46,382 bases of DNA. It comes from Candidatus Nitrosopumilus sp. (GTDB lineage Archaea > Thermoproteota > Nitrososphaeria > Nitrososphaerales > Nitrosopumilaceae). Positions 29,595-38,202 of the stretch are shown in pieces. The notes beneath the pieces are model-generated. The model saw nothing but the letters and a program-made list of their open reading frames with translations, ran no database searches and was not told where the DNA came from. Position 1 is the first letter of the stretch. Each line of letters starts with the position of its first letter. Made by a program: the position numbers and the translations under genes. The DNA lies in NCBI GenBank assembly GCA_029881195.1, contig JAOUNB010000005.1:1-46382 (forward strand), read 5' to 3'.

Positions 29595-32003
29595 CTAGGT
29601 GTTAATTGCTTTGATCTCAATTGCATTGCGTTTCCAAATAAGACTGACAGATAGAGCAACAAGGTAAACTACAATTCCAATCAACATTGCGTAAGACCCA
29701 CCATAAACTATGCTCAGGACTACTGTTAGGACTGCTCCTAGTACTGAGAATCCTCCGTTGATTGCCCACATCCAAGGAACAAATGTGGGAATGTGTGATT
29801 TTAGCAGCCTCATTCCAGTTGGCATAGGCATTCCCATGAGAAAACCTATGGGAAACAAGAGTCCGATGCTTATTGCTGCCTTTGTTGCAAACGACTCAGA
29901 TATCACTGAATAGATTAACGGTGTTAACATGCTGGCATAGATTAAACCCAAGACGGCTATTCCAGATATCACAAATATTAGATTTTTTGTGTTTAATCGG
30001 ATTAATCTCGAACTAACTAGGCTTCCAATTCCGCTTGACAGCAGTATTGTAAATAGCAATAACGCAAAGGTCATGGTAGGATTACCCAGAAACAAAATCA
30101 ATTTTTGCAATAAAGCCAATTCAATTAGTATAAACCCAAACCCCAGTGCAGCAAAATAAATTACAATACCTTTTGTTGCCAGAGTGCTGTTATTTTTTAC
30201 ATTTGGGTCATTGCTTTTTCTCAACCAAATGTACGGACCAACAAGAAAGATTGCTGCAATTCCCACACTAACATACAACAGCTGCTCTAGTATGTGAGGA
30301 AATGGTTTTTCAAATGAAAGAAAATAAGGACTATCGTCGGTTACAGGATGCGCCTTTGTTGGAAACAACGCATAGAACTCGTCAAGAGTCATTTCTTCGT
30401 TTAGTAGTTTAGAGTACGGCTCAACCATTACATGTCCAGGAATCAATATTGGCTTGTAGCCATTCTTTAGAAATTCGCTTGTGAAAAATTCTATCTCACT
30501 ATTGGTGAATGCCTTTTTTGATAATATCGACATGGTTACACTAGGATCTTTTTCTATGGATTCAGAGCTGACTATAATGATATGTTTGTACGCATCCTTT
30601 TGAGGAATTCCATTATTTTCCAACAGAGTGACAAATGTGGATACAAATCTAGGCGTGTCAATCAACCACCGTACTGTGACAATCTTGCCCCTGTCTGTAA
30701 GATGGTCATAGTATTCTTGGAATCCCTCAACTGTATACAGAAAATTTTCAGAGACTCCAAGACCTCCAGAAGATACAGATGCCCAAGTATCTACAAATGG
30801 AATGTAAATTATGTCATATTTGTCAACTGAACGCGAAACAAAGCTTCTTCCTTCATCCACATTTGCATCAACGTATGGATGAGTATACACATTGCCAGTT
30901 TTGTTACCATAGCTTTTCACTGTATCAAATATTATCGGATTCAATTCAACTGAAGTGACATCAGTAATCCCGCTGGTTACTGCTGCAATGACGTCTCTTC
31001 CCCCACCAGAACCTATGATGAGTGCCTTTGGATCATCCATCATGGTAAAAGGAAGATATTGCAACCATGATGAAAGCTCCTGTCTGCTACTAGGTGAGCC
31101 ATTCCATGATATTATATTGGTGCCTGCACCTCCATCGATGAAAATTTTTGCGACAAGGCCCTCACCTGCACATTGTGGTTGTCCAAATATAGGATCTGGT
31201 ACATTAGGGTCACAGTTACTTGTCGGTCCTTCAACTACATCAATTCTTGAAAAGGAGTTCCATTGGGTTTTGACTATGTGTGTTCCAGGATTCTCCCTGA
31301 GAAAGATTGGCAGGTCCTTTTGAGCCCGAGAATCAGTAGGAATGGAAAATGTTTGACTGACTTCATTTATTCCCAGCAAGGATGTTGCAAGTGCAACTAC
31401 TGCCAGTGAAATCAAAATTTGTTTTTTGTTTTTTGATGCAGCCGAGAAGATAATTGCACATACAGAGGATATAACACCTACAAGGAGAAGAGTTCCCTCT
31501 CCTCCAAGAATGCTCAACAGCAATACAACAGATACTGCGCCTATGGATGCACCTATCAGATCAGATGCATAAAGTCTCCCCGCAACATGTGCAAATGCAC
31601 TAAACGCTGCAGAAATTATTATTCCTATAAAGAAAAAAGGAATTGAGAAAAGTAGCATAAACAATGGAAGATATGTTATGTCCGATGCCAAGACATGCAT
31701 TACAAATAAGGAAAGAGGTAAGATAAGCACAATTCCTATCGAGGAAGCAATAGTGAGATTATTAGCCCAATTATCCTTGATCTTTTTTAATCTGTAATGC
31801 ACCAACAGTCCAGATGCCCCAAGTCCTATCAGTGCCACAGATACTGCAACAAACGCAAAGTGATACCAAATTGCAGCAGAAAAGATTCTAGTCAGAGCTA
31901 TTTCCAGAACAAGTCCAGATAGTGATGCAAGAAAGATGCCTACAAACAGCAATCGACGGTTTATTGATGATGGAACAAGTCCTTGAGATGAGGCCAAGTG
32001 CAA
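29595..32003 (-). CDS. Multi-TM protein with spermidine-synthase-like domain
   Basis: N-terminal TM segments, central ALIIGSGGGRDVIAAVTSGITDVTSVELNPII, C-terminal TM segments. Confidence 0.82.
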   Translation of the reverse strand: MHLASSQGLVPSSINRRLLFVGIFLASLSGLVLEIALTRIFSAAIWYHFAFVAVSVALIGLGASGLLVHYRLKKIKDNWANNLTIASSIGIVLILPLSLFVMHVLASDITYLPLFMLLFSIPFFFIGIIISAAFSAFAHVAGRLYASDLIGASIGAVSVVLLLSILGGEGTLLLVGVISSVCAIIFSAASKNKKQILISLAVVALATSLLGINEVSQTFSIPTDSRAQKDLPIFLRENPGTHIVKTQWNSFSRIDVVEGPTSNCDPNVPDPIFGQPQCAGEGLVAKIFIDGGAGTNIISWNGSPSSRQELSSWLQYLPFTMMDDPKALIIGSGGGRDVIAAVTSGITDVTSVELNPIIFDTVKSYGNKTGNVYTHPYVDANVDEGRSFVSRSVDKYDIIYIPFVDTWASVSSGGLGVSENFLYTVEGFQEYYDHLTDRGKIVTVRWLIDTPRFVSTFVTLLENNGIPQKDAYKHIIIVSSESIEKDPSVTMSILSKKAFTNSEIEFFTSEFLKNGYKPILIPGHVMVEPYSKLLNEEMTLDEFYALFPTKAHPVTDDSPYFLSFEKPFPHILEQLLYVSVGIAAIFLVGPYIWLRKSNDPNVKNNSTLATKGIVIYFAALGFGFILIELALLQKLILFLGNPTMTFALLLFTILLSSGIGSLVSSRLIRLNTKNLIFVISGIAVLGLIYASMLTPLIYSVISESFATKAAISIGLLFPIGFLMGMPMPTGMRLLKSHIPTFVPWMWAINGGFSVLGAVLTVVLSIVYGGSYAMLIGIVVYLVALSVSLIWKRNAIEIKAINT

Positions 32004-32196
32004 ACTATCTAAAATGTCAGTATATTACTTTTTCAACTATTGTTAATAACATGTCAAAAAGCGATAATGTTAGAGTAGGTTTTATTTTCTAATCAAATGC
32101 AATTGGTTCTAATAATCTCAATATCATGTATGTCTTTCGGGAACCATATAGTAATGATTATTCCATAATCATCATTATCATCTATGCGGTTTACCA

Positions 32197-32439
32197 TCAT
32201 GCCGTTTCTGACACTCCTTGTGTTGCTGATTCTACTCTTACCTCAATCATGTCATCACCCATTTTTTCGAATCTTGTGATCCTGTATCTTTTGTGATTCA
32301 TCTTAATTGTCCCATCAACTGGATGCAGTGGATTGTCTCCCTCAAAGACTTCGGCAAAAGAACGGTTTGTCAATAGAACATTCAAGAGTGTGTCTTTGTC
32401 TTTCTCACGATTGTTATTGTACCATATGAGATACTTCAT
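32197..32439 (-). CDS. Small hypothetical protein
   Basis: 80 aa; start overlaps the stop of the upstream Zn-ribbon CDS, suggesting a two-gene operon. Confidence 0.5.
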   Translation of the reverse strand: MKYLIWYNNNREKDKDTLLNVLLTNRSFAEVFEGDNPLHPVDGTIKMNHKRYRITRFEKMGDDMIEVRVESATQGVSETA

Positions 32440-32690
32440 AGTTCATCGGGTCTCCGACACACTTCTTTGATTCTCACCTTGACATTGCCATAGTTTGACT
32501 CGACATACTCTTTCGGATCCTTGACATACTGTACGTCTCTCACCTGATTGCAACATCTAGGACAGACTCCTTTCTTGAACGGCAGTTCATTTTGCCCGCA
32601 ATGTGGACATGCCTTATAATCCTGAAACATTCCGGCTTTTGTAAAAATTCTGTATGTCGGGATTACTTTTGGTTTTAATTTTTGATTCAT
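32436..32690 (-). CDS. Small zinc-ribbon protein
   Basis: CPHCGQNELPFKKGVCPRCC. Confidence 0.65.
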   Translation of the reverse strand: MNQKLKPKVIPTYRIFTKAGMFQDYKACPHCGQNELPFKKGVCPRCCNQVRDVQYVKDPKEYVESNYGNVKVRIKEVCRRPDEL

Positions 32691-32702
32691 GGGAATAATA
32701 TG

Positions 32703-32770
32703 AAATAATTTCTTTTAATATTCCCGATTGCAACACCATGCAATCAATGTGATTAACATGTATTGCATTT
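32703..32770. repeat. Promoter-region repeat, copy A
   Basis: About 60/68 identical to 33464-33531; immediately upstream of the 32690 start codon. Confidence 0.85.
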
Positions 32771-32866
32771 ACAATAGCCAAGTGTCAGAATTCCAACCCT
32801 GTATGCTTCTACTTTTTTGTTGATTTTAGCTGTTAAGGATCAATCAAAAAAAAAGAAAAAGAAGTG

Positions 32867-33451
32867 CTAGCATGTAGGCACAGGAGGGTTGATTCCTATG
32901 GGGTTTCCTGCAACTGTTCCCTCACAGCTAAAGAAATTCCCTCGATTTAGGAACTCATCATGATTGTGTATCGTGCCCAAATTGTAGAACGTATTGTTAC
33001 TGCTCATCTTGAAGTGGTTGTCAATCACACCTGAGTTTATCATTGTATTTTGGTTGCTAAATCCACATCTTTTACACTCTAGTGTTCCGTCATTTACAAT
33101 GACTCCATTGTTTATCACCTTACCATTGGATGAAGTACCCCATCCATTGACAACCATAGTTGCAGACCCGTCAATGACTATTGCACCATCGTTTACGAAT
33201 TTGCCAATGATTATCCATGTTACTCCGTCTGAAACTCTGATTTTTCCATCAAATGTATTTTCAGATGAGGTGCATGTGCCATCTGCCCAAATCCCATCAA
33301 ACAGATTCTCACATGTAGTTGGATCCAACACAATCCAGTCAGACTCAACAACTGCATCAATCTGTTGCTGTCCTATGAGTGAACTGATTAACAACAATCC
33401 TGCAATGATGCTGGCAGTCTTTGTTGTCATCTTTGTTGTTTTTTGGTTCAT
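32867..33451 (-). CDS. Secreted protein of unknown function
   Basis: Signal sequence (ASIIAGLLLISSLIGQQQIDA); Gly/Asn/Val-rich beta-repeat-like sequence (NNGVIVNDGTLECKRCGFSNQNTMINSGVIDNH). Confidence 0.65.
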   Translation of the reverse strand: MNQKTTKMTTKTASIIAGLLLISSLIGQQQIDAVVESDWIVLDPTTCENLFDGIWADGTCTSSENTFDGKIRVSDGVTWIIIGKFVNDGAIVIDGSATMVVNGWGTSSNGKVINNGVIVNDGTLECKRCGFSNQNTMINSGVIDNHFKMSSNNTFYNLGTIHNHDEFLNRGNFFSCEGTVAGNPIGINPPVPTC

Positions 33452-33463
33452 AGACACATTCTC

Positions 33464-33531
33464 AAATAATCTCTTTTAGCATTCCCGATTGCAATACCAT
33501 GTAATCAATGTCATTGACATGTATTGCATGT
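33464..33531. repeat. Promoter-region repeat, copy B
   Basis: See 32703-32770; upstream of the 33451 start and shared with the divergent 33590 gene. Confidence 0.85.
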
Positions 33532-33589
33532 TATTGACATGCATCTATTTGAAATCATTAAGTATCAAATAATTTTATCATATTGTACA

Positions 33590-34105
33590 ATGAGTGAAGA
33601 GCAAAGAGAGCAGATAACTGCAAGACCTCTCAAGGAAACAATCCAGAAACTCACAGAAGGCGCCAAAAAGAGAAACCTTCATCCTGCAACATATTACGCG
33701 ATGATACTTGACAAGGCAGCAAAACTGGAAACCAAAGACGGTTCAATAATTGTAGACAAGTCAATCCTCAAAGACACGTATTCTGACTCTAGAAAAGTAG
33801 AAGAGACCGCAAAAGAGCAGGCTGAGAAAAAATTTGAGGAATGGAGCATATCTGATGAACCAGTAACCCTTGAAAACTATGAGAGAAGGCTGCGGGAATG
33901 GTGTGCACTAAACTCCATGAACGTCAAGGTAACAAATGACACAGAATCAATCACATATGAGGTAAATCATGGAATCGACAAGATATGGTCAAGGTTCCAG
34001 TGTTTGATGAACATGGGCATATTTGAACTCATGAATAAAACAGTAAAGAATCATGAGATGAGAAAACTTTCCTGGTCAATCACCGTATCAAAGCCGCCTG
34101 TGTAA
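33590..34105 (+). CDS. Hypothetical protein, possible regulator
   Basis: 172 aa starting MSEEQREQITARPLKET; divergent from the secreted-protein gene. Confidence 0.6.
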   Translation: MSEEQREQITARPLKETIQKLTEGAKKRNLHPATYYAMILDKAAKLETKDGSIIVDKSILKDTYSDSRKVEETAKEQAEKKFEEWSISDEPVTLENYERRLREWCALNSMNVKVTNDTESITYEVNHGIDKIWSRFQCLMNMGIFELMNKTVKNHEMRKLSWSITVSKPPV

Positions 34106-34107
34106 AT

Positions 34108-34323
34108 CTAAATTCTCTTTATCTCTAGTTTTTCCAACAGTCTTCTTCTAGTTTCAGTGCCACGAGGTTTAGTTCTTAACACGTAATCACAACATGGACA
34201 GTACTTGCCGTCCCAATGAATAAAGATTTCACAATTGGTACACCATTTCTGACCTGAGGCATACCTGCTGCTTGTTCCAGGCTTTTTTGCCTTGTATCTG
34301 TGACATACTCCATTGCAGACCAT
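34108..34323 (-). CDS. Small zinc-ribbon protein
   Basis: CNGVC ... WCTNCEIFIHWDGKYCPCC. Confidence 0.65.
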   Translation of the reverse strand: MVCNGVCHRYKAKKPGTSSRYASGQKWCTNCEIFIHWDGKYCPCCDYVLRTKPRGTETRRRLLEKLEIKRI

Positions 34324-34461
34324 TTCATCAAAAAATCTAAAAGTATATTATAAAATGATTGAGGAATTTACTAAGGTTGATTTAAGATAGTCAAAATACG
34401 TCAAGCGATCAAAAATTAATTTTCACACTTTGGGCTAAATCCAAATGAATCATCATATCAT

Positions 34462-34662
34462 ATGAAACAAAAACAATCATTACAAGAAATAACAACAATA
34501 CAAGAAAAGCCAATCCAGGACAGATTAAGACAAGCAAGCTGCATCACAGTAGAGTCTGCCCAGAGAAACAAGGTAAACCTCAACGTTTCTTGGTACGATG
34601 TTCACGGTCAGGAACAGAATCAGAAATATTCAATTTCAACTGGTTCAATCATAGAATTTTAG
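34462..34662 (+). CDS. Small hypothetical protein
   Basis: 66 aa ORF followed by a T-rich terminator-like stretch. Confidence 0.5.
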   Translation: MKQKQSLQEITTIQEKPIQDRLRQASCITVESAQRNKVNLNVSWYDVHGQEQNQKYSISTGSIIEF

Positions 34663-34885
34663 AGAAATTTTTTCCTATTCTTTTATTATTTTTTTTGATA
34701 TATTTTACTAGAAAAGCCCTATCAATTGCCAAAATAATCTATACTGTTTTTTGATATTCCTTTTGAAATACTTTGATTAAACCACCAAAATAATCTGTCT
34801 TCGTTAGTATGACCAATAATATATAGAAGGATGATTATGATAAGAGAAGAATCATTTTACAGTTTTAATTCTATTCCTTTAAAGT

Positions 34886-35968
34886 CTAAGGGTTTTGAAT
34901 GATTAATGATTCTAGATAATTCTTACGTTGTTCTACATTTGTGTAATTAGGATTTAACTCAAGTGCTCTGTCATAAGCTTGTATAGCTTCCTCATGTTTA
35001 CCTAGCATCTCTAGAGAAATCCCTTTGTAAGCGAACATATTTTCATTTGTAGGATCTATCTGAATAGCTCTGTCATAAGATTGTATAGCTTCCTCATGTT
35101 TGTCAATCTCTGCAAGAGAATATGCTTTGTTAAACCATAGATTTGCATTATCTGGACTTAGATTCAGTGGTTTGTCCGAATATTGTATATATTTGTCATA
35201 AGCTTGTATAGCTTCCTCATGTTTGTCAATCTTTGCAAGGGCGGCCCCTTTATTAGCCCAAGTAGTCGTATGCTCTGAATCTATCTCAAGTGCTCTGTCA
35301 TAATCTTGTATAGCTTCCTCATGTCTATCTAAATTCAGCAAAACATGTGCCTTCTGAGATAAAATATCAAAATTTTCTGAATCTATCTCAAGTGCTCTGT
35401 CATAAGCTTGTATAGCTTCCTCATTTTTATCTAAAACCTCAAGTATACGTCCCTTACCAACCCAGGCAAGATGTTCATCAGGGTCAATCTCAATGGCTTT
35501 ATCAAAATGTTGTATAGCTTGATCATATTTGCCTAAATTAGCTAAAGACATTCCTTTACTGATCCAATCATCATATGTTGCATTGATCTCAAACTCTAAA
35601 TTCTCTTTTTTATCTGTAGCAATATCTTTCATCCACTTTGAAGGATTGAATATGTCTCCTTTAGCATCTTTATTATCTTCAATAAGTTCATCATATCTTT
35701 CAATAGTTTCTTCCGGTGTTTCAAAGATTTTTGTTGTTTCATCATAGAACTCAAACAATCCAGAATAAAACAAGAAAGTAATGAAGGATGCAACTACAAC
35801 AGCTATTATTACAAGTACTATAATTGCCAGGCCCTTTGAATACACATTATCCATAAAGTCTGAAGTTTTTGGAGTTGGGTGTTTAAGTTCTTCCTGTAAT
35901 CTTCGTCTTTCGTCATCTCGAAGCTCTCGTAAAATACGTTCCTCGTCTTCTTTATCGCGTGGAAACAT
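34886..35968 (-). CDS. Membrane-anchored TPR protein
   Basis: N-terminal TM helix; six or more repeats of 'KHEEAIQAYDRALEIDP' type. Confidence 0.88.
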   Translation of the reverse strand: MFPRDKEDEERILRELRDDERRRLQEELKHPTPKTSDFMDNVYSKGLAIIVLVIIAVVVASFITFLFYSGLFEFYDETTKIFETPEETIERYDELIEDNKDAKGDIFNPSKWMKDIATDKKENLEFEINATYDDWISKGMSLANLGKYDQAIQHFDKAIEIDPDEHLAWVGKGRILEVLDKNEEAIQAYDRALEIDSENFDILSQKAHVLLNLDRHEEAIQDYDRALEIDSEHTTTWANKGAALAKIDKHEEAIQAYDKYIQYSDKPLNLSPDNANLWFNKAYSLAEIDKHEEAIQSYDRAIQIDPTNENMFAYKGISLEMLGKHEEAIQAYDRALELNPNYTNVEQRKNYLESLIIQNP

Positions 35969-36176
35969 ATTGAATAGATGGTAAATTAGTAATTAAAAAT
36001 TTAGAATTTATCACAAATTGAGATTTCCAATATTCTTCTCATTTTCAACCACTAATCTTGGCTTTTCTATTTTAGAAGTATATCTTAACCATAACTATGA
36101 TATTGACCAGTTCATTCTCTGAAATCTTTTTTCTATACTCTTGAAATCAATATCCTGTTGTTTTTTGCTTCAATCT

Positions 36177-36440
36177 TTACCTGAAGGGTCTCATCCCAAC
36201 TTTGACTCCTCTATCTACCATCTCATCTATGTAGTCTTCAAACATCTCGTCAATCTTTTGAGTTTCCATTTGTGCCAATTTGTCATAATCTTTAATGTTG
36301 TGAAATTCCATGAATGCACGCAAGAACTTGACATAGGTTATCTTGGTTGAGTCGCGTGATATTCCACGTATGAAATTTCTAAATGAACGGTGTCTTTTGG
36401 ATGTCTCTTTTGAGTATTCTAAAACTGTTTTACCAATCAA
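36177..36440 (-). pseudogene. Integrase-like fragment: N-terminal SAM-like core-binding domain of a tyrosine recombinase
   Basis: RNFIRGISRDSTKITYVKFLRAFMEFHNIKDYDKLAQMETQKIDEMFEDYIDEMVDRG; stops where a catalytic domain should begin; 37 bp from the right repeat. Confidence 0.5.
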
Positions 36441-36476
36441 TAATTAATGAAACAGGTCGATAACATTTAAGCCATA

Positions 36477-36500
36477 CTTTATTTGTCATTAATTATCTTT
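36477..36500. repeat. Right copy of 24-bp direct repeat flanking the island (candidate att site)
   Basis: CTTTATTTGTCATTAATTATCTTT, the 3' end of the 36479-37663 gene. Confidence 0.85.
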
Positions 36501-37663
36501 TTTTCAAGTCTATCTTCAAGTGGTATTTCGATAAGATCCCCCATTCTGAGTCCCTTTAATCCAGCTGCTACTGCTTTTGCACTCTCATCATCTTTCTCAA
36601 GACCTAATAATGACATCAAATAGGCAGCACCTGTCTTTCCTGCAAGCTCACCGAAGACAATTCTTCTCCTATTTCCAACCGCTCTAGGTGGTATGGGTTC
36701 ATATGCTGCTGGGTTTCTGAGAATGGCAGCAAGATGTGTTCCTGCTTTATGTTTATATGCTGATGAACCAACAATTGGTTTTGAGTCATACGGTTTGATC
36801 GTTGTATATTCTTCAATCAATCTTGAAAGATCTAGTAGCATGTCCAATCTGAAATCATTTGGTGATTTGTATAGGTATGTCAATGCAACTGCTACTTCTG
36901 CAAGAGGTGGAATTCCTGTTCGTTCCCCAATTCCATCAATAGTAGTGTGAATCTGATCAACTCCTGCATCACATGCTGAAAATGCATTTGCTACTGCAAA
37001 TCCAATATCATTATGAACATGTGCATCTAATGGAACATCTACAACTTCTCTTACCTTCTTAACAAAATTATGCATTCCAATTGGACGCAATATTCCAACT
37101 GTATCTGGAAGACTGATTCTATCCACCCCAGCTTCTTCAATCGCTTTACAAACTTTGATTAAAAATTCAGGTTCTGCTCTACTTCCATCCTCAACTGTAA
37201 ATCTGATTTTTAGACCATGAGATTTTGCATACTCTACTGTTTCGACTGATCTTCTTAGAGCCTCTTCTCTTGAAATACGTAATTTGTCTTTTAGATGAAT
37301 ATCTGAAATTCCTAGATATGCTGCACACCATTTAGCATCACAATCTAATGATGTGTCAATATCTTCTTTTAGTGCACGTCCATGAGAAACAATATCTGCC
37401 TTCAATCCTTGCTTAATTATTGTTTTAGTAGCTTCTTTGTGATCATTTGAAACAACTGGTGATATTTCAATTTGATCTACTCCAAAATAATCTAACATCC
37501 ATGCAATCTGTATTCTTTGTTTGTTGGTAAATGATACGCCTGGATGTTGTTCTCCTTCTCTTAGAGTACTATCTAATACTCTTATCTTCTTTGGATTTTT
37601 GTCATATGCGTTGTAGATATTTGCATAATGATTCGGATCTTTCATTACTGAAATCGTTGACAT
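36479..37663 (-). CDS. Homocitrate synthase / isopropylmalate synthase family
   Basis: RVLDSTLREGEQHPGVSFTNKQRIQIA; LPDTVGILRP; DAHVHNDIGFAVANA. Confidence 0.9.
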   Translation of the reverse strand: MSTISVMKDPNHYANIYNAYDKNPKKIRVLDSTLREGEQHPGVSFTNKQRIQIAWMLDYFGVDQIEISPVVSNDHKEATKTIIKQGLKADIVSHGRALKEDIDTSLDCDAKWCAAYLGISDIHLKDKLRISREEALRRSVETVEYAKSHGLKIRFTVEDGSRAEPEFLIKVCKAIEEAGVDRISLPDTVGILRPIGMHNFVKKVREVVDVPLDAHVHNDIGFAVANAFSACDAGVDQIHTTIDGIGERTGIPPLAEVAVALTYLYKSPNDFRLDMLLDLSRLIEEYTTIKPYDSKPIVGSSAYKHKAGTHLAAILRNPAAYEPIPPRAVGNRRRIVFGELAGKTGAAYLMSLLGLEKDDESAKAVAAGLKGLRMGDLIEIPLEDRLEKKIINDK

Positions 37664-37761
37664 ATATTGATGATATAAACATATTCGTACTATCTTCGTT
37701 GAAAAAAACTATCATTGATCCTAAATTAGTTATAAAATAATTTTTTTTTACGAAGATCGTT

Positions 37762-38202
37762 TTAGGCTATTTGTCTCAAAATTATCACAGTATTTGTATC
37801 AACCACACCTGGAATCTTCCTCAATGCGTCGATGGTACTGTTAATTTCTGCAATATTCGTTGCACTCATAATTGTTGTAATGTCATATTGACCAGTTATT
37901 TCATAAACTGTTTTCACTCCTTCTAATTTTGCAAGCTTCATAGATACTTTTGACGTGTCTGTAGCAGAATCCACTGAAACTAAAACAATTGCACTTGTTG
38001 CATTTTCCTCACCGATCTCCAACGTAAATTTTTTGATCGTTCCACTATCTACGAGATTTTTTACTCGTCTCCTAACTGCTGATTCTGAAAGCTTTAATTT
38101 TTTACCAATATCTACAAACGACTCTCTAGCATCTTCTTTTAAATATCCGATAATTTTTTCGTCTATTTTATCTTTGTACAACTTTTTTTTGCTCCTCTTC
38201 AC
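37762..38202 (-). CDS. Lrp/AsnC family regulator
   Basis: IDEKIIGYLKEDARESFVDIGKKLKLSESAVRRRVKNLVDSGTIKKF; RAM-like C-terminus. TTG at 38181 possible start. Confidence 0.9.
   Translation of the reverse strand: MKRSKKKLYKDKIDEKIIGYLKEDARESFVDIGKKLKLSESAVRRRVKNLVDSGTIKKFTLEIGEENATSAIVLVSVDSATDTSKVSMKLAKLEGVKTVYEITGQYDITTIMSATNIAEINSTIDALRKIPGVVDTNTVIILRQIA

Larger units (their letters stand above)
24162..36500. mobile_element. Candidate integrated element inserted at the 3' end of the homocitrate-synthase-like gene
   Basis: 24-bp flanking direct repeats re-creating the KIINDK-stop gene end; integrase-like fragment just inside the right repeat; accessory gene content; interrupts an otherwise collinear minus-strand lysine/arginine gene run. 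Confidence 0.78.

Noticed and set aside
34886-35968. Regular ~102-bp repeats as a CRISPR-like array
   Set aside because: Repeats are in frame and encode TPR motifs; no spacer/repeat architecture or cas genes. No CRISPR array seen in the window.
36177-36440. SSV-type integrase split by integration
   Set aside because: The flanking repeat lies in the homocitrate-synthase-like gene end, not within the integrase ORF, and no C-terminal integrase half is visible at the left edge.
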